A stretch of DNA of 64,000 nt from Impatiens glandulifera (GCF_907164915.1 NC_061867.1:34035751-34099750); one strand, 5' to 3'. Counted from the first letter of the stretch, positions 43,598-56,116 are shown. The notes: generated from the sequence alone by a model not told the origin. Translations and numbers: made by a program.

Positions 43598-45389
43598 ATG
43601 TCGATCATAACCAAAGATGCCAGTGCTACCACAATCCCACTTTCTCTAGAGAAAACTATATCGTGTGGAAGAAGAGAGTACATGCTCATCTCTCCTCTCT
43701 TTATGACATATGGAGTGTCATCACAGATGGTCCTATCAAGATCGATAAGGAGAAATCTGAATGGACCAGTGAAGACAAGATGAAGAACAACCTCAACAAC
43801 ATGGTGTTAGATGTTCTGTACAGATCTCTTGATGATAGCATGTTTAACTACATCATCAAGTGTGATACTGCTAAGGAGATCTGAGACAGACTCACTCAAC
43901 TGTGTAAGGGAAACGAGCAAACCAAGGAGAACAAGATTATGGTTGCCACTCAACAGTTCGACAGCTTCAAGATGCATCCAGGAGAAACGATGAACGAGTT
44001 CGACACAAGGTTCAGTCAGATTGTCTTCACTCTATCTATCCTTGGCAAGACCTATAGCAACAGGGAGCTTGCTATTAAGGTCATGCATGCTCTTCCGAGG
44101 GAATGGGACATAAAGACGATGGCTATGAGGGAATCCAAAGACCTCAACAAGATCTCGCTCTTCGATTTGTTCGCTAATCTCAAGGCCTACGAGTTCGAGT
44201 TGAACTCTAGGATTGAAGAAGATCAATCCACATCCATTATCATTGCCAAAGCGTTGGTGACTTCTAAAGAGTCACCTGTTTCCCCTGATGTTCAGACAAC
44301 AACTCAACAACTTAACAACGATGCTATGTCTCTCTTCATGAAGAATTTTGGTGACTTCATGAAGAAGAGCAACTCTAACTCAAGCTCTTCACATTCTAAT
44401 GATAATAAGAAATCCACAGCTAATGTTAAGTATTATAACTGTGGTATTTTAGGTCATTACCAATCGGACTGCCGGAAGCCGAAGCGTGAAGAGAAGAAAA
44501 ATGACAATGAAAAGGAGTTGAAGGCTCTTATGGCAGGTGACGGGAAGAACAGACGAAACCACCGTGATTCTTACTTCTCATCCAGCGACAGTGATGAAGA
44601 CGAAGTGGCTTGCTTCATGGCAAGAGAAGAAAAAACTCATGAAACTGAGGTATTTGACTTCTCGTCTGAAAAGTTTTCAAGGGAACAACTGGTAGCTGCA
44701 CTAGATGACATGGTCATAGAGTATAGAAAGCTAGCAGAATCCCTAAATGAAACAAAATCCTTACCCAAAGAGCCTCATCCAGTTTTATTTCAAACTCAAG
44801 AATCAAATATTTTTGAAAAGAAAGTAGTAGAGATCTCATCTGAGAATGAGATGCTTAAGGAACAGATTCAAAATATTTCTGCTGAAAACAAAAGAGTAAA
44901 CTATGTTGTTAGTGCTTGGACAAGGTCTGGAGAAGCTGTCAAACATCAGATTAGTCTGCTGAAACCTGCTAGATCTAGATCCGGTTTAGGATTTGATGGA
45001 AATGACCCAAACCGGTCTTGCAAAAAGTCAAACTCAGTTACCAACAAGCTTAAGCCAATAAGTTTGTTAAAGAGAGTTTAACTGATATTGAATCTAATCC
45101 CATTCATGAAGAAGTAGCTTTGAAGAATGAAATAACTTATGTTCCGCCGACTGTTAGCTGACTTAAAAATAAATTTAAAGCAGCCAGAAAGTCTGGAAAT
45201 CTAAAACCTGACTCAAAGTCAACGAGTTTTAAAAGAAAATCATCTTCAAAAGCTAAGGGATCAGTGGCTGGCAGGAAGACGTCTGCTAAGTCAAAATCAT
45301 ACATATTAATCACAACACAAAATGGGAAATCCATTAGAATATCTCAAATATGGGTTCCTAAGGGACTAATTGATCGAGGACCCAATTGA
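43598..45389 (+). pseudogene. Family T gag, copy 2
   Basis: Better preserved than copy 1; a 380-codon stretch at 43939-45081 is open. Landmarks are VWKKRVHAHL, SFKMHPGETMNEFDTRF, the knuckle region KYYNCGILGHYQSDC (the first Cys of CCHC is Tyr), an Asp/Ser-rich SSSDSDEDE, and a coiled-coil-like SSENEMLKEQIQNISAEN. It ends GLIDRGPN at about 45387. Lesions are a frameshift near 43640, a stop at 43882-43884 in place of Trp, a frameshift near 45065 and a stop near 45160. In both T copies the knuckle is damaged but at different residues. Confidence 0.87.
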
Positions 45390-45639
45390 ATGTGGGTACC
45401 AAAGTTTGTAAATAGTTTCTTGTGTAGGTGATGTAGGAGAGATGTAGGAAGGAAGCATGGAGAATACTCCTCTAAGTATACATTTTAGAAGATCAACAAT
45501 GGCCTTCGCCATTCCAGAGGACTAAGTGTTTTTATGTGTTAAAAATATTTTTGGTCCTAAGGACCTCAAAACATTTATTTATTCATTTTGTACATGCACA
45601 AAATGAGAGGGAAAATTTATTTTTAAAATAAAGATACAC

Positions 45640-46020
45640 TTAGACGAAAGGCCTTAATCGGTCTATTGGACGAGGTCGTCTAAAGGGAAAAAGCGTGTAC
45701 TTAGACGTATTTTTGCTCACACTCTATGCATCTAAGTCTGTGTGTCTTGGTTAATAGCCTGCGCGGTTAGATGTATACGTCTAATAGACATTAGATGTTT
45801 TTATATCAAAAGTAAGTAGATGCTCACGTCTAACCAAACACACGTCTAATACGTGATGTTCATGCGTAATTAGACGTCGGCGTCTAATAGATGTTAGACG
45901 TTTATAAGACACGTAATTAGACGCTTGCGTCTAATAGATCCATGCGTCTAATAGACGTTTAGACTTCATAGATGGGTGTAAGTAAGAAAAATGTCTAACT
46001 ACGTGTGTACTAGACCGATC
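45640..46020 (+). repeat. Hairpin-motif zone where pol is missing, copy 2
   Basis: Same arrangement as 38190-38600: AATTAGACGTCGGCGTCTAAT, ATTAGACGCTTGCGTCTAAT and similar dispersed units between gag end and the accessory ORF. Confidence 0.75.
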
Positions 46021-46239
46021 AAGGACAGCTGTTCCACGTGAGGTGATATATAATTTTCCCTCTCAAACAGAAATATAGTCATCTCCAAATAAAATGAAGA
46101 CACACGTGTTTCAAGTTATGAGACAATGACTAATATACCCTCAAAATAATGATGACTACTTGAAAAACATGTCTAATATTAATTGATGGGCCATACCCCT
46201 AGGAAATATGACAGTTATTCTAAACGACTCTTGGGAGTC

Positions 46240-46248
46240 TATATAAGG
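46240..46248 (+). promoter_or_regulatory. TATA-like motif upstream of family T accessory ORF, copy 2
   Basis: TATATAAGG, 128 bp before the ATG at 46368, in a context alignable to the copy 1 motif (GGGA(T/G)TCTAT). Confidence 0.55.
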
Positions 46249-46367
46249 ACTCTTTGCATGAGATTGAAAGCTTTTCCTCACTCAAGTTTTCTAAGAACCC
46301 TAGATTTCTTCGATTTTCTCTCTTAGAAACCCTTGTTTATTTTGTGTCTGTTTGCATTCTGTTGAAA

Positions 46368-47893
46368 ATGGGAAACAAAAGAATCACGCTTGGTCATTGT
46401 ACTATGTAGGTTGATTTTCCCTCTATCTACACGTTCGATTAGCAAGATATGGTCGAAATGTTCAGAACCCTTGAATATTCCGGTCTCTGAAAGTACCTCG
46501 GCGGGCCGTTCATCTTCAATGAAAATGAAGTTAGAGAGTTTTTCAAATCGGCGACTCCATTGTGGCAACTATGAACAACACTGGAATCTCCTTAAATGAA
46601 GCTCTTTATGCGGAGTTCTTCGAACTTCTGTCGGAGGGGCACACATTCAACCTAAATCTGCCATCGGAAGTCATGATAGAGATGAAGACGGTTTTCTCCG
46701 CTGATGGCTCGGAGATTCGACTGAACGGGAGTAAGAAGGCTCTCAAACCACAGTTTATTTTGCCGAACGACGTTGTGGCTAAAGCGCTTTAGGGAAAGCG
46801 GAGTCTTTCCATTTATACAGTCAAGATCGTTTTGACTACATGACGGCTATTTCAAAAGGGATTCAGGTCATTTAGGCCACAACTTTGTACCAGAATCTCT
46901 GTTTTGCGATTAATCAGGAGAACAAAGAAAGTGTAAACTTTGTCGCTTAACTAAGTCGCTTGTTAGAACATTTGGGGGTCCTCATGAGGGAGTTAGAACC
47001 AATCAACTCGACCAGGGTGTTCACTGTCTTTACTGTCGCCAACACTCTCGTCATAATGAAGAACAACAAAGAATCGCTCTCGGGAGCATCAAGCCAACAT
47101 ACAGGAGGAAGGTCTGTTACCCGTTCCAAACATTCAGTGGCTTCTGTCTTGTCTACAGGAGCCAAACAATCCAAAACTGTCAACGAATCTGAGGCTAGTT
47201 CTACCAGCCTTAAGAGTTCTTCGAAGAAGGATTCTGGAATAGTCGATTCCAGAGTCAGGCAAGGTCCAATCTAACTTGCTTCCATCTCCATGTCTCCCCT
47301 GTCTCCAGCTGCGAGTCAGTTGCGAAAGCCATTCAGATCCTCTGTTTCAAGAGGAGAAAATCAAAGGCGCCCAGGGCATCTAAATCGGTGAAAGCATCAT
47401 CGAAGGTAACCCCTCCCCAATATCAGGCCCATGTGCCTAAATTTAATGCTCCTGTGGTGGAACATGATGTATCTATTTTTATTCCCGTTGCGGAATCTGC
47501 TGCCAGGCCAACTGTTGAGCCAGTTGGTCCAAACACTGAAAATTTTGACATGGTTCTGTTTCCTGTCCGTCAAACCAATCCTGTAGCAGCTGGTTCTACA
47601 AAGTCTGTCGAACTAGAGCAAAGTGCAGTTCTTACCCTTGCTGCTGATGGTGAATCTGAGAAGGCTATTTCTTTGATAGTCGAAATGCCTAATGTCCCAA
47701 ATCTTGTCCCAACGGAGTCATTAGTGACTGGTAAGCTTGTTCCAGCCGAACCCACGCCTGGATTCTTTGTGAAACCCCTTACTGCCCATGAAATCATGCG
47801 TGCCACAAGACAAACTACTGGAATCAGAATTGGGGAACAAAGGCCCATTCCAAAACCTATTGAGGTGATTGGAAAAGGGAAAGATGTAAAATA
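46368..47893 (+). pseudogene. Family T accessory ORF (C-type), copy 2, broken and fused
   Basis: Starts MGNKRITLGHCTM and shows the shared domain with several stops (in the VDF region, after the YTFD motif, and after EYSGL). It is open again at 46562-46792 (LSEGHTFNLNLPSEV, KKALKPQFILPNDVVAKAL). A Ser/Thr-rich tail follows (46960-47274, 47388-47894). The closing motif IPKPIEVIGKGKDVK parallels PTPKPDVVLGKGKG in copy 1, where the tail is much longer. Here the reading is cut at about 47890 by family C RNase H sequence. Confidence 0.75.
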
Positions 47894-48383
47894 AACCGGA
47901 AGAGTACTAGCCGTACATGCCAGTTCCTAGGTGACCCGACTTGTTTCCTGGTACAGCAAAAAGAAGACTTCGGTTGCTACCTAAAATGCAAAGGCGGAGT
48001 ATCTTGCGACCGAAAGCTGCTGTGCTCAACTCCTCTAGATTCAACAACAACTGAGAGATTTTGGAATTATTGCTGAGGACTCTCCAATATTTTGTGACAA
48101 CACCAACACCATAGCAATTACATACAATCCGGTGTTGCACTCAAGAACTAAGCACATTGACATTATGCATCACTTCATCTAAGAGCATGTGCAGCAGAAG
48201 CACATTCTTCTGGAATATGTATCGACCAACTATCAGGTGGCCGATATCTTCACAAAACCACTACAGGAAGCTAAGTTTTCTCACTTTAGAACTATTTTAG
48301 GACTTGCTGATAGCAGTCAAGTCTTGTCTGAAATGCTTTTGCATGTTTTCAAAAACATCTTTTTCATGAAAAATCGGGCATGA
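47893..48383 (+). pseudogene. Family C RNase H remnant
   Basis: Aligns with 18655-19093. It begins at a position equivalent to the KSTSRTCQF motif and keeps CDNT and an open tail at 48189-48383 with [16 protein letters not shown]. Frameshifts and stops elsewhere. Everything upstream of this point in pol is absent. Confidence 0.85.
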
Positions 48384-49010
48384 TCTATGGGAGAAGCTCA
48401 CACTTCCCGTATCATGTTTTCGGTATTTTTATAAAACCAATCGGATCTCTCAAATAGTATACATCTTATTTTAAAATCGGTCAGATACTTATCCATTATG
48501 TGCATACAACTTAAAAGGATAAAAATTCAAGTATGGAAAACTAGATGGTTGTTTCTGGTTGAAATTGGTTAAATCACTTCATTGAATTATTTGTGAACAA
48601 ATCGAGTGGTCTAAGTGATTCGGGTAAAACAAATGGTTTATTCTCTAACCTGAATAAGTATCGCTTAACAGTGGTATTTCTTCAGAACAAAATAACCTAT
48701 CTCAATTAACCGGTCACCAAAAACCAACCGATTATTTACATCTTAATTTTGGTGATTTCATTTTCAAATCAATCTGGGACAATTGGACATTGTTTTTCAT
48801 GCATACTTGAAAAATAGCCTGTGAAAAATGTGAAAAGTCTAATCCTAAAGAACGTGAAGACCTATGTCTGTCACTGTTTCAAGGTAAGACTAACACTCCT
48901 TGAGAATATAATCTACCTCTGATTTGTACTCTTAACTGCTTTGGAAATGACCATCACTCATATCTAACTACACTTAGAATGGAACCAGATAGTCTAACCG
49001 ATTCTTTGGC

Positions 49011-49020
49011 TATATAATAG
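49011..49020 (+). promoter_or_regulatory. TATA-like motif upstream of ORF A, second copy
   Basis: TATATAATAG, 71 bp before the ATG at 49082; compare 66 bp in the full element. Confidence 0.5.
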
Positions 49021-49081
49021 TTCATTCAATCTCATCTTAAATCACACTTTCTATCAAACATAACAAAATCCTCAAGCAAAA

Positions 49082-49735
49082 ATGTCTAACCTCCTTGTAA
49101 ATAGAATTCTTCTTGCTGATTTTGAATCGGTCTCGCATTCCGAAGATGCTGAGATACAAGCACTTTTTCGATCCATTGAATGTTCCGGTTTTGAAACCAT
49201 TTTTGAAGATAGATATATCATAGACTATGATGTATTCAATGAATTTTTCAACACCGCTAGGGTAACTTGTGAGGATCTCATCCTTGCCGAAGTGCACGAC
49301 AAATCTTTCATCGTTAGTGAGGTAGACTTCGCACTCAGTTGCGAGCTACCTACTGAAGGTCTCACTGTGTTCAACTTCTCACCAACGGTCATCAATGAAA
49401 CGCGCCACCACTTTTCTAGATCCATGACTCCGGTTAACACTTATGGAGCCAAAAGCTCTCTCCAAAGTGAATTTCAAATTCTAAGTGAAATTTTAAGTAA
49501 AAATATTTTTGGCAAATCAAACACTCAATCTTATACACAAAGAGTCTTCGAGTTTATGGTTGCATAACCGAAGGCATTCCGTTAAACTGGTCAAGTATCA
49601 TCTTCAACAACTTGAAGGAGATGATCTCTTCAAATAAAAGAGGATTTTCTCCTCAACTTTGCGTTCTATTTTTCGACATTGATGTCTATCTCGGTCGTGG
49701 AACCACCCTCTACCCTAATCAGCTACTAACAAAAT
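49082..49735 (+). pseudogene. Accessory ORF A, second copy
   Basis: Starts MSNLLVNRILLADFESV. The 49082-49567 frame is open and holds CSGFETIFEDRYII, VFNEFFNTARV, CELPTEGLTVF, AKSSLQSEFQILSEIL and the beginning of the last conserved block. A one-base shift near 49565 throws the rest (a PLNWSSIIFNNLKEM-like piece) out of frame, ending at about 49735. It matches ORF A of the full element by position and by the GA(R/K)SSLxxE(Y/F)Q signature. Confidence 0.72.
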
Positions 49736-50301
49736 AGAGGATCTAGGCATACATCTACTAAATAGAAAGAGCAAGAGCTAGAAGAACTCCTGATATAAGA
49801 TCATCTCATTATTAGCCCTAGGATCTATTCAATTTCCTTGAATCTTTGTATTTCAAAATCATACTGATTATTTTGTTTCAATATCGGTTATGATTTATTG
49901 GTTTAATGAAATTTCGGTTTAATGAAATTTCGGTTCAATGAAAATTTAGTGAAATTTTAAAATGAGTAACTTCAAACCGTATTTTCTAACCGAGCATATT
50001 CTCAAGGAGAAGCTACCGCTTCTCTTACCAAATATCGGCTATTATTTTTCAAACATCGGTTACTTTTCAAAATATCGATCATTTTTAAAAATTGGTCATT
50101 TTAAAAGACATTGAATATTTTCAAAATATTCCCGAGCATGCGTTTTGAAAGTTGACCCATTACCTTCGCATATTTATAAGATATTCTTCTGAAAAGGTAA
50201 CTCATTTCCAAATATTAAAAGTAACCTTTATGACAAGACTTGTCATAACAGATATATTTTATATTAACTAACAACATTAAATGCTTTTGAAACCATTTTC
50301 C

Positions 50302-50310
50302 TATTTAAAG
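50302..50310 (+). promoter_or_regulatory. TATA-like motif upstream of ORF B, second copy
   Basis: TATTTAAAG, 98 bp before the ATG at 50400; compare TATTTAAG at 112 bp in the full element. Confidence 0.5.
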
Positions 50311-50399
50311 AGCAACTCACTTCATTTCAAAACCACAACATTCATGCTTTTGATTATCTCTCTAAAACTCAAAATTCCTATGTACTTTAAATCTTCATC

Positions 50400-51199
50400 A
50401 TGCCTCGATCATCTATTGTCATCAACTTTGACTCAGTGCTATCATCTGATGATCATGAAACAAAAGAGATTGTCTTTGAATCTCTTATTGATACCGGTTT
50501 GCAAAAATTCTTGAAAGTTCCTGATTCTCTACTGGAAAGAGATGTCACTGACTTCATCAACAATGCCGTTGTCATAGAAGATGATTTAATCTTTTCACAT
50601 ATAAGAGGAAACTTCTACCTCCGACTCTCTGAAGAATCATTTTCCAGTTTCTTTGATCTTCCAACAGAAGGTTTTTCGGAGATTCCTGCTCCTTCCCCTC
50701 AAGTGACTGAGGAATTCTCATATTTCTTCTCTGACACTTTAGATCTGATCAACAACCGTGGACTCAAAACCAACCTCGCTCCCCATATTCAAATCCTTCA
50801 TGACATCATTCAAAAATCCATTCTGTGTCAGACACCCAACTAGTTCTACACTAAAAGGGTTTATGAAATGATGATCTCTACTTGCAGCAGAAATGTCCCC
50901 ATCAACTAGGCCTCGATCATCTTCAACAATTTGAAGATGATGAATCATCCTTGTCGAAAAAGGATCGGCTACATACCTCAACTTAGTCATTTTTTTAGAA
51001 GCATCAATCCAAATCTTAGACCGGGATTCCCGGTGAGTCCGGCCAACATTCTGACCGAAGAATCGATGGAAAGTTGGATTCAAAGAATAGAGTCCAGGCT
51101 TTCAAGTTTTATTTTAATTATGTGCCGTTTTCATGAACAAACGGTCATTTTGTTGTACGACCGGTTGTGGCAATTGACCGAATCATGTTTGAATTTTTA
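50400..51199 (+). pseudogene. Accessory ORF B, second copy
   Basis: Starts MPRSSIVINFDSVLSSDD. Shared blocks: TGLQKFLKV, FDLPTEGFSEI, GLKTNLAPHIQILHDII. A TAG at 50841-50843 and another in the PINW block (about 50908) interrupt it. Beyond these the frame is recognisable to about 51199 (IIFNNLKMM then GFPVSPANILTEESM). The product would be slightly longer than the intact ORF B at 20820-21494. The N-terminus here suggests that copy may have lost its first few codons. Confidence 0.72.
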
Positions 51200-51449
51200 A
51201 ATGAAGTCGCTTATCATAATTGTATGTGCATTACTTTAATTCGGTTTATTTAACAGATATTATGAATATTTTACCGCTCAAAAACTTACCGCTTACTTAT
51301 TTGGAGGGAAAATTTACCACTCGGTTTTTACTGCACTTTTCTTACCTCTCAATTTTTACCGCCAAAATTTACCGCCGTAACTTTTTAGAAGGAAAATTGA
51401 CGCCTTTTTACTAAAGGTTGCGATGGTTCAGCTACATAACTGCCACACC

Positions 51450-51460
51450 TATATATATAA
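51450..51460 (+). promoter_or_regulatory. TATA-like motif upstream of ORF C, second copy
   Basis: TATATATATAA, 114 bp before the ATG at 51564; compare 117 bp in the full element. Confidence 0.55.
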
Positions 51461-51563
51461 GGGCACCTTGCATAATTATTTTTACAACTTTATCTCTCTA
51501 GAAATTTATTTGTTCTTGCATACTCTCTCTACAAATATCTCTTAAATTTTTCCAGAATTCAAT

Positions 51564-54500
51564 ATGGAACGTGATAATGCGCTTTTCGTTCATATCGTCT
51601 AGGTTGATTTTGAAGAAATCAAGACAAATGGCACGGCTTGTTCAAAGGGTGATGGAATCTGTCAAGAATTCAGTGATGGATTCTTCCTCGAAAGTCCATT
51701 CGTCATATATCAGGATCATGTTAAGGATTTCTTTGAAAACGTCAGTCTCAAGAAAAAGGTTATTTATACGATGGTGGGAAGCAAGAATTTTCAGTTATCA
51801 GAGGAAGTCTTCACCAAGGCTCTTCATCTTCCAAATGAAGGGCGTGATTTTTTGGCCGAATTGTCAACCGAAACGTCTTTAGAGATTTAGAAGATGATCT
51901 CCAACACTGATGAACCGGTGGAGTTCACCGGTATGAAAAGCTCTCTGAAATTTGAATATTGACTGCTAAGTGATATTGTTTCCAAATCACTTCAGGGAAG
52001 AGGAGATAATTTTGACAATCTCACTCGGACAAAATTTGATATGATGGCCGGGATTCTTTTCGGTGATCAAATAAACCGGGGAAGAATTTTGTTTGAAGTC
52101 CTATGTGAAATGGTAGATTCAAAGAAAGAACGATCTCTAGGCTATGCGATGCAGATCGATAAGATCCTGATCCATCTTGAAGTTCCAACCGGTCCCAGTA
52201 TTGTTCTTCCCAAAAGTAAAATCTTAAATTCGGTTACTATTGGAAAAAGTCTGGTTAGAGCCGAGAAGACTATAGCAAAAAAATAAAAGGAACCGAAAGA
52301 AAAGAAAACGAAGGCTAAGGAGCCTAAGGTGAAGGAAACAAAAGAGAAAGTGAAGAAGGGAAAAAGATCGGCGACTGAGGCATCGGATGTAGAAGAATCC
52401 GATAGTGAGGCGACAGAAACGCCTAACAGTGAGGTTATTCTGGCTGATCATCAAATTCATGCCGAACCTGTCCCAAATCCGGTTATTCCTCAGACTCATG
52501 TCGAGTGTACGGCCAACACTAGCACGATCGGCCGATCCAAATCTAAGGAAACCTCTATTCCTGAGGTAAATAATCTTACTCCCGCTATTATCATTTTGCC
52601 TAGGAATTGTACTGTACAACCTATTGGGCCTATGACTTTAGAGGCTGAACAGAGCACGACGAATATTATTGTTGAAGTTGTGAATGACGTCAATCGGTTT
52701 GCTGAAGCCGATTTGACAAGTAAACTTGTTGAGACCGGTCAGACTGCTGAAACTGACCGGGCAGGTATTGCTGATAAGGCCGATAAGTCGGTCGAAATTA
52801 ATGATGAAGAAATCTTGGCCGAACAGCCACCGGTGAATGAAAGTGATCAGATTGGGAGAGGCTCAACCGGTCCGGTCAATGAGGAAATTCCATCAACCAG
52901 AACTGAGAAAAATCCAATCCTTGATGAGGCGACTGATAATGCAAATCCGGATGTTGAAATTCCAAACTCTCACATGGCCGTTGATGAGGCCGATAAAGCT
53001 GTAGACAAAGTTCTCAAAATAATTGAATACAAGGCGTATGAACTAGCCGACTCTTACTATGATGAGCGAGACTAAGGACATAAGTTAATTTCACGGACAT
53101 GCTCCCAGAATGTCCTGAAGCAGACAAGTGGCCGACTGTGCTATCTTTGGAAGCAATGGTACTTGATCTCGCTAAAACATCCTCTGTATCAATTGTCATG
53201 ACAAGATCAAAGTTGGTCAAGGCAAATGCCAAGTTAAACATAGTGAACTCGACCATTGCCAACTTACACCGGAGATATCATGTTATAGGCGATGTAACCG
53301 AAGTAGACAAAATTGTGCTGGAAAATTTGAGAACGGTTAAAATAAACCTCCTTGCCGAAATCTCAAAGTATAAAAATGCAATGGATGGGAATTCTGCAAT
53401 GCTTACTCCTCATTCAGGAAAGGAAAAAGATGCTGACCTGAATGAAAAGCAGTTTGAAAAATCAAACTTTGAGCTCGGTCAATCCTCTAGACCGGTAGGG
53501 GCTCAATCTGAAGTCAGTCAACCGGAGCCTCCTCTTGTATCTCCGGAAAACAAAGAAAAACGAGATGGATTAACGACTTCACCAATAATCGACTCATCGA
53601 TCAAAACTCCACCGACTAAGCATTCTGACCGAAGAAAATCCAAAGAAGATAGTCTTCCGAAATCGGCTGGAATAGAGGTATCTTTGCCAGTTCATTCTCA
53701 TCCTCTGGTGCAAAATCTATCTGTTGTTTTAACTTCGGATGAGATAAAGGCTTTCATCAAGGAAACGGTTCATGACTCCATGCCCTCATGGAAAGCATCT
53801 AGGGGCTCATCCACCGACTCTAAAATTGAAAATGTTTAAAAGGTAACTTCTCAAACGTTTGAGATAATGCAAGCAATGTCGGTACAAATTCATGATTTGG
53901 CAAGATTCAAAGAGGCTTCCAACGAAGAAAAAATAAGAAAAGATGAAGAAACGGCTCGGCGAATTCAGGCTGAGGAAGATGAAAGAGACCATTTAGCCAA
54001 AGAGACATAAATTAATGATGTAGAGTACGCCTGACAACTCCAAGCCATTGAAAATGACAGACCTAAAGCGGTTGTACGTGAAAACGCCAATGCGGCTCGA
54101 AATATTCAACATGGTTTAATTCTTCAGGAGGCAAATCAAAATAGAAAGACAACTTCTCTTCCAATTGCCAAAAATACAAGGGCTCAAATAAACAAACGAA
54201 AAAGGGATCAGGTAGCAGCGGTAATGGCTCGTGTCGAACAGGCAAACGTTCAATCGGTTGCAAATGCTGCCGTTGGCTCTGAAAATCCGATTCCTAACAA
54301 AGAAGAAGTAGATGCTCAACCTTTGAATCCGAGAAAGCGCCGGTCTATTGTTTCAACCACACTGATCCCGATAGTTCCTATTCAATCTGTTTGTTCTAGC
54401 GTTCGGTCAGACAGACGAACTCGTACAGACTTAGTTGATATTTTAATTTAGAGTCAAAGAACTCATGCCTTTAATATTCCTATCACACCGATCAGACCCC

Positions 54501-54592
54501 AACGGTCAAGTGGATTATCCAGTCAACCGACAAGCGGTTCCCAAACAAATGTTGATCCAACTGCACCGGAAATGGAAATCTCAAATCGCTAA
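51564..54592 (+). pseudogene. Accessory ORF C, second copy
   Basis: Starts MERDNALFVHIV with a stop in the VDFEE block. It continues, with shifts, through HLPNEGRDFL, LKFEY, IVSKSLQGRGDNFDNLTR and LCEMVDSKKER. The tail is very Lys-rich (52290-52370) and then acidic (52380-53075). It continues in 53099-53839 with LTSDEIKAFIKETVHDSMP, equivalent to the NDDIMPW block of the first copy, and then a helical Glu/Arg-rich part to about 54000. An NPRKRRS-type basic motif lies near 54329-54349. It ends near 54592. Stops at 53073, 53837, about 54008 and 54449 break it. Overall plan matches ORF C at 21975-24686. Confidence 0.72.
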
Positions 54593-54787
54593 TTCACCGA
54601 ACTGAATGAAAGGGGCAACTAAAACTGTTAAAGATACAAAAAAAATAACACAATTTTACACAATTTTTTTTCAAAACTCTATCTTTAAATTAAACCGTTT
54701 TCTAACCGGCCAAATAAGTGCTTTAAACCGGCCAACGATTACAGGATTTTGAATATTTAACTTAAATAATCATAAAGGAAGAAATTG

Positions 54788-56116
54788 TTAGATAAATTAG
54801 ATAGTTAATTAATAAGTTATTAACTATATAAAGAATATAATTAAATTCAACTTTATGTGCAGGTACAAGGAGCGGTCACATTTTTGGCCGATCAAATCTA
54901 TATTTCTGAAACAGCTCAAACCAGAATCAACCTAATTGAATTATCTCATCAGAAGACCGGTCCGGTTTAAACTTCAGAATTAGTGAACTCGTTATCTGAA
55001 ATTGGTTTCCATCTCTTCAACGGTAGGACCAATCAACCGGTTCTCAAGCAATAAACCGATATATGTCCGATTGATTCAATTTTTGAATAATCATAAGCCA
55101 ACGAACATTTCCAACAGGCAGATTTAAATCAAGATAAAATCAAAGATATGTATATGTTGTAAATTGATAGTTCAGTGCGAACATATATTGTTTGGGAATG
55201 TGCAGCGGAAGATCTTTAATGGATCAGAATGTGTCATTTCCCTTTTGATACAAGTCTGTTGTTAGTCTGCAGGCAGCATGTAATTATCAGATGAATAGTT
55301 ACTTGGGTTGGTATAAATCTCAGAAGCAACTTTCAAGGAGCAGGTAACCGTCAAGAGTACAGTTGTCAAGTGAATAGTTACCTAGTTTGAGCCGGCACTA
55401 CATTATGCCTTGGGAAGATTCGACCGCATTAAGTGCGATGCGGCTCCTTTTGACCAACTGCACCAACCGCATTAAATGCAATCAGAAAGAGAAATATGAC
55501 CGTTGTCATATTTCCACTATAAAAGGAAGAAAATGAAGAACTGAAATATTGATCTAACTTTGAAAAACAACTCTTTGAACAATCTTTGATAGAACCTTTC
55601 AAAACAACTTTAATTATGAGATCTTTATCTTTCAAAAGAACAACAAACATTAATTTGTATTTGTGAATCAAGTGTATTACAATTCTGTATGAGAGTTGTA
55701 AAGTGAATATCGAGCAGTAGATAAGTCTCGATCGTGTGTTGTATTATGTTTGAATATTCATAGTGAATATCCTTCTCGTTGTTTGAGAAAAAGGGGTGAC
55801 ATAAGAGTTTTATCTAAGAACATTCATAAAATCCTTATCTCGTGTTCTTTATCATTTCTGGTCGTTTTATTATCCGAACCGATTTCTTCTTACTTCAACC
55901 GATCCTTTTTCATTCTTCTCTCTATCCAATTAGTGTGTGTTGCTTCAGGCTAAAACAAACATTTCCGCACTTGAACCTGGTTCAAGAGTTTGTGACAGTC
56001 TATGTAGTGTTGAGACCAGTGTTAATCTTAACTGGATTAGCGCCAACCGTTTTGATTGTGTAAGAGTTCTCCTTTAGCCGGACCCCGATCCCCTATCAGC
56101 GATCTTGATCCCATCA
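54788..56116 (+). repeat. Family C 3' LTR, second element
   Basis: From TGTTAGATAAATTAG to GATCTTGATCCCATCA, preceded by the tract AAAGGAAGAAAT. TATAAAAG at 55518-55525 aligns with the same motif in the other family C LTRs. It diverges enough from them to mark an older or different subfamily. Confidence 0.87.

Larger units (their letters stand above)
34661..47892 (+). mobile_element. Copia 'family T': two pol-less copies sharing an LTR
   Basis: Order: LTR (34661-36127), primer site, gag, spacer, accessory ORF, polypurine tract, LTR (41795-43553), primer site, gag, spacer, accessory ORF, then a fusion to family C at about 47890. Neither copy has any trace of protease, integrase or reverse transcriptase. 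In both, gag ends with GLIDRGP(K/N) and is followed by the same spacer, so the deletion predates both copies. The gag and accessory ORF are related to family C. The internal regions differ visibly, so the tandem is not a recent duplication. Confidence 0.82.
47890..56116 (+). mobile_element. Family C element, 3' half only
   Basis: Starts inside RNase H and runs through ORFs A, B and C to a 3' LTR (54788-56116). The right flank is satellite sequence (ACCTCTATTAAAGTG...), so this element originally inserted into the satellite. Its 5' half, from LTR to most of pol, was lost at the junction with family T. All accessory ORFs are broken, but order and spacing match the full element at 12559-26268. 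Confidence 0.88.
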
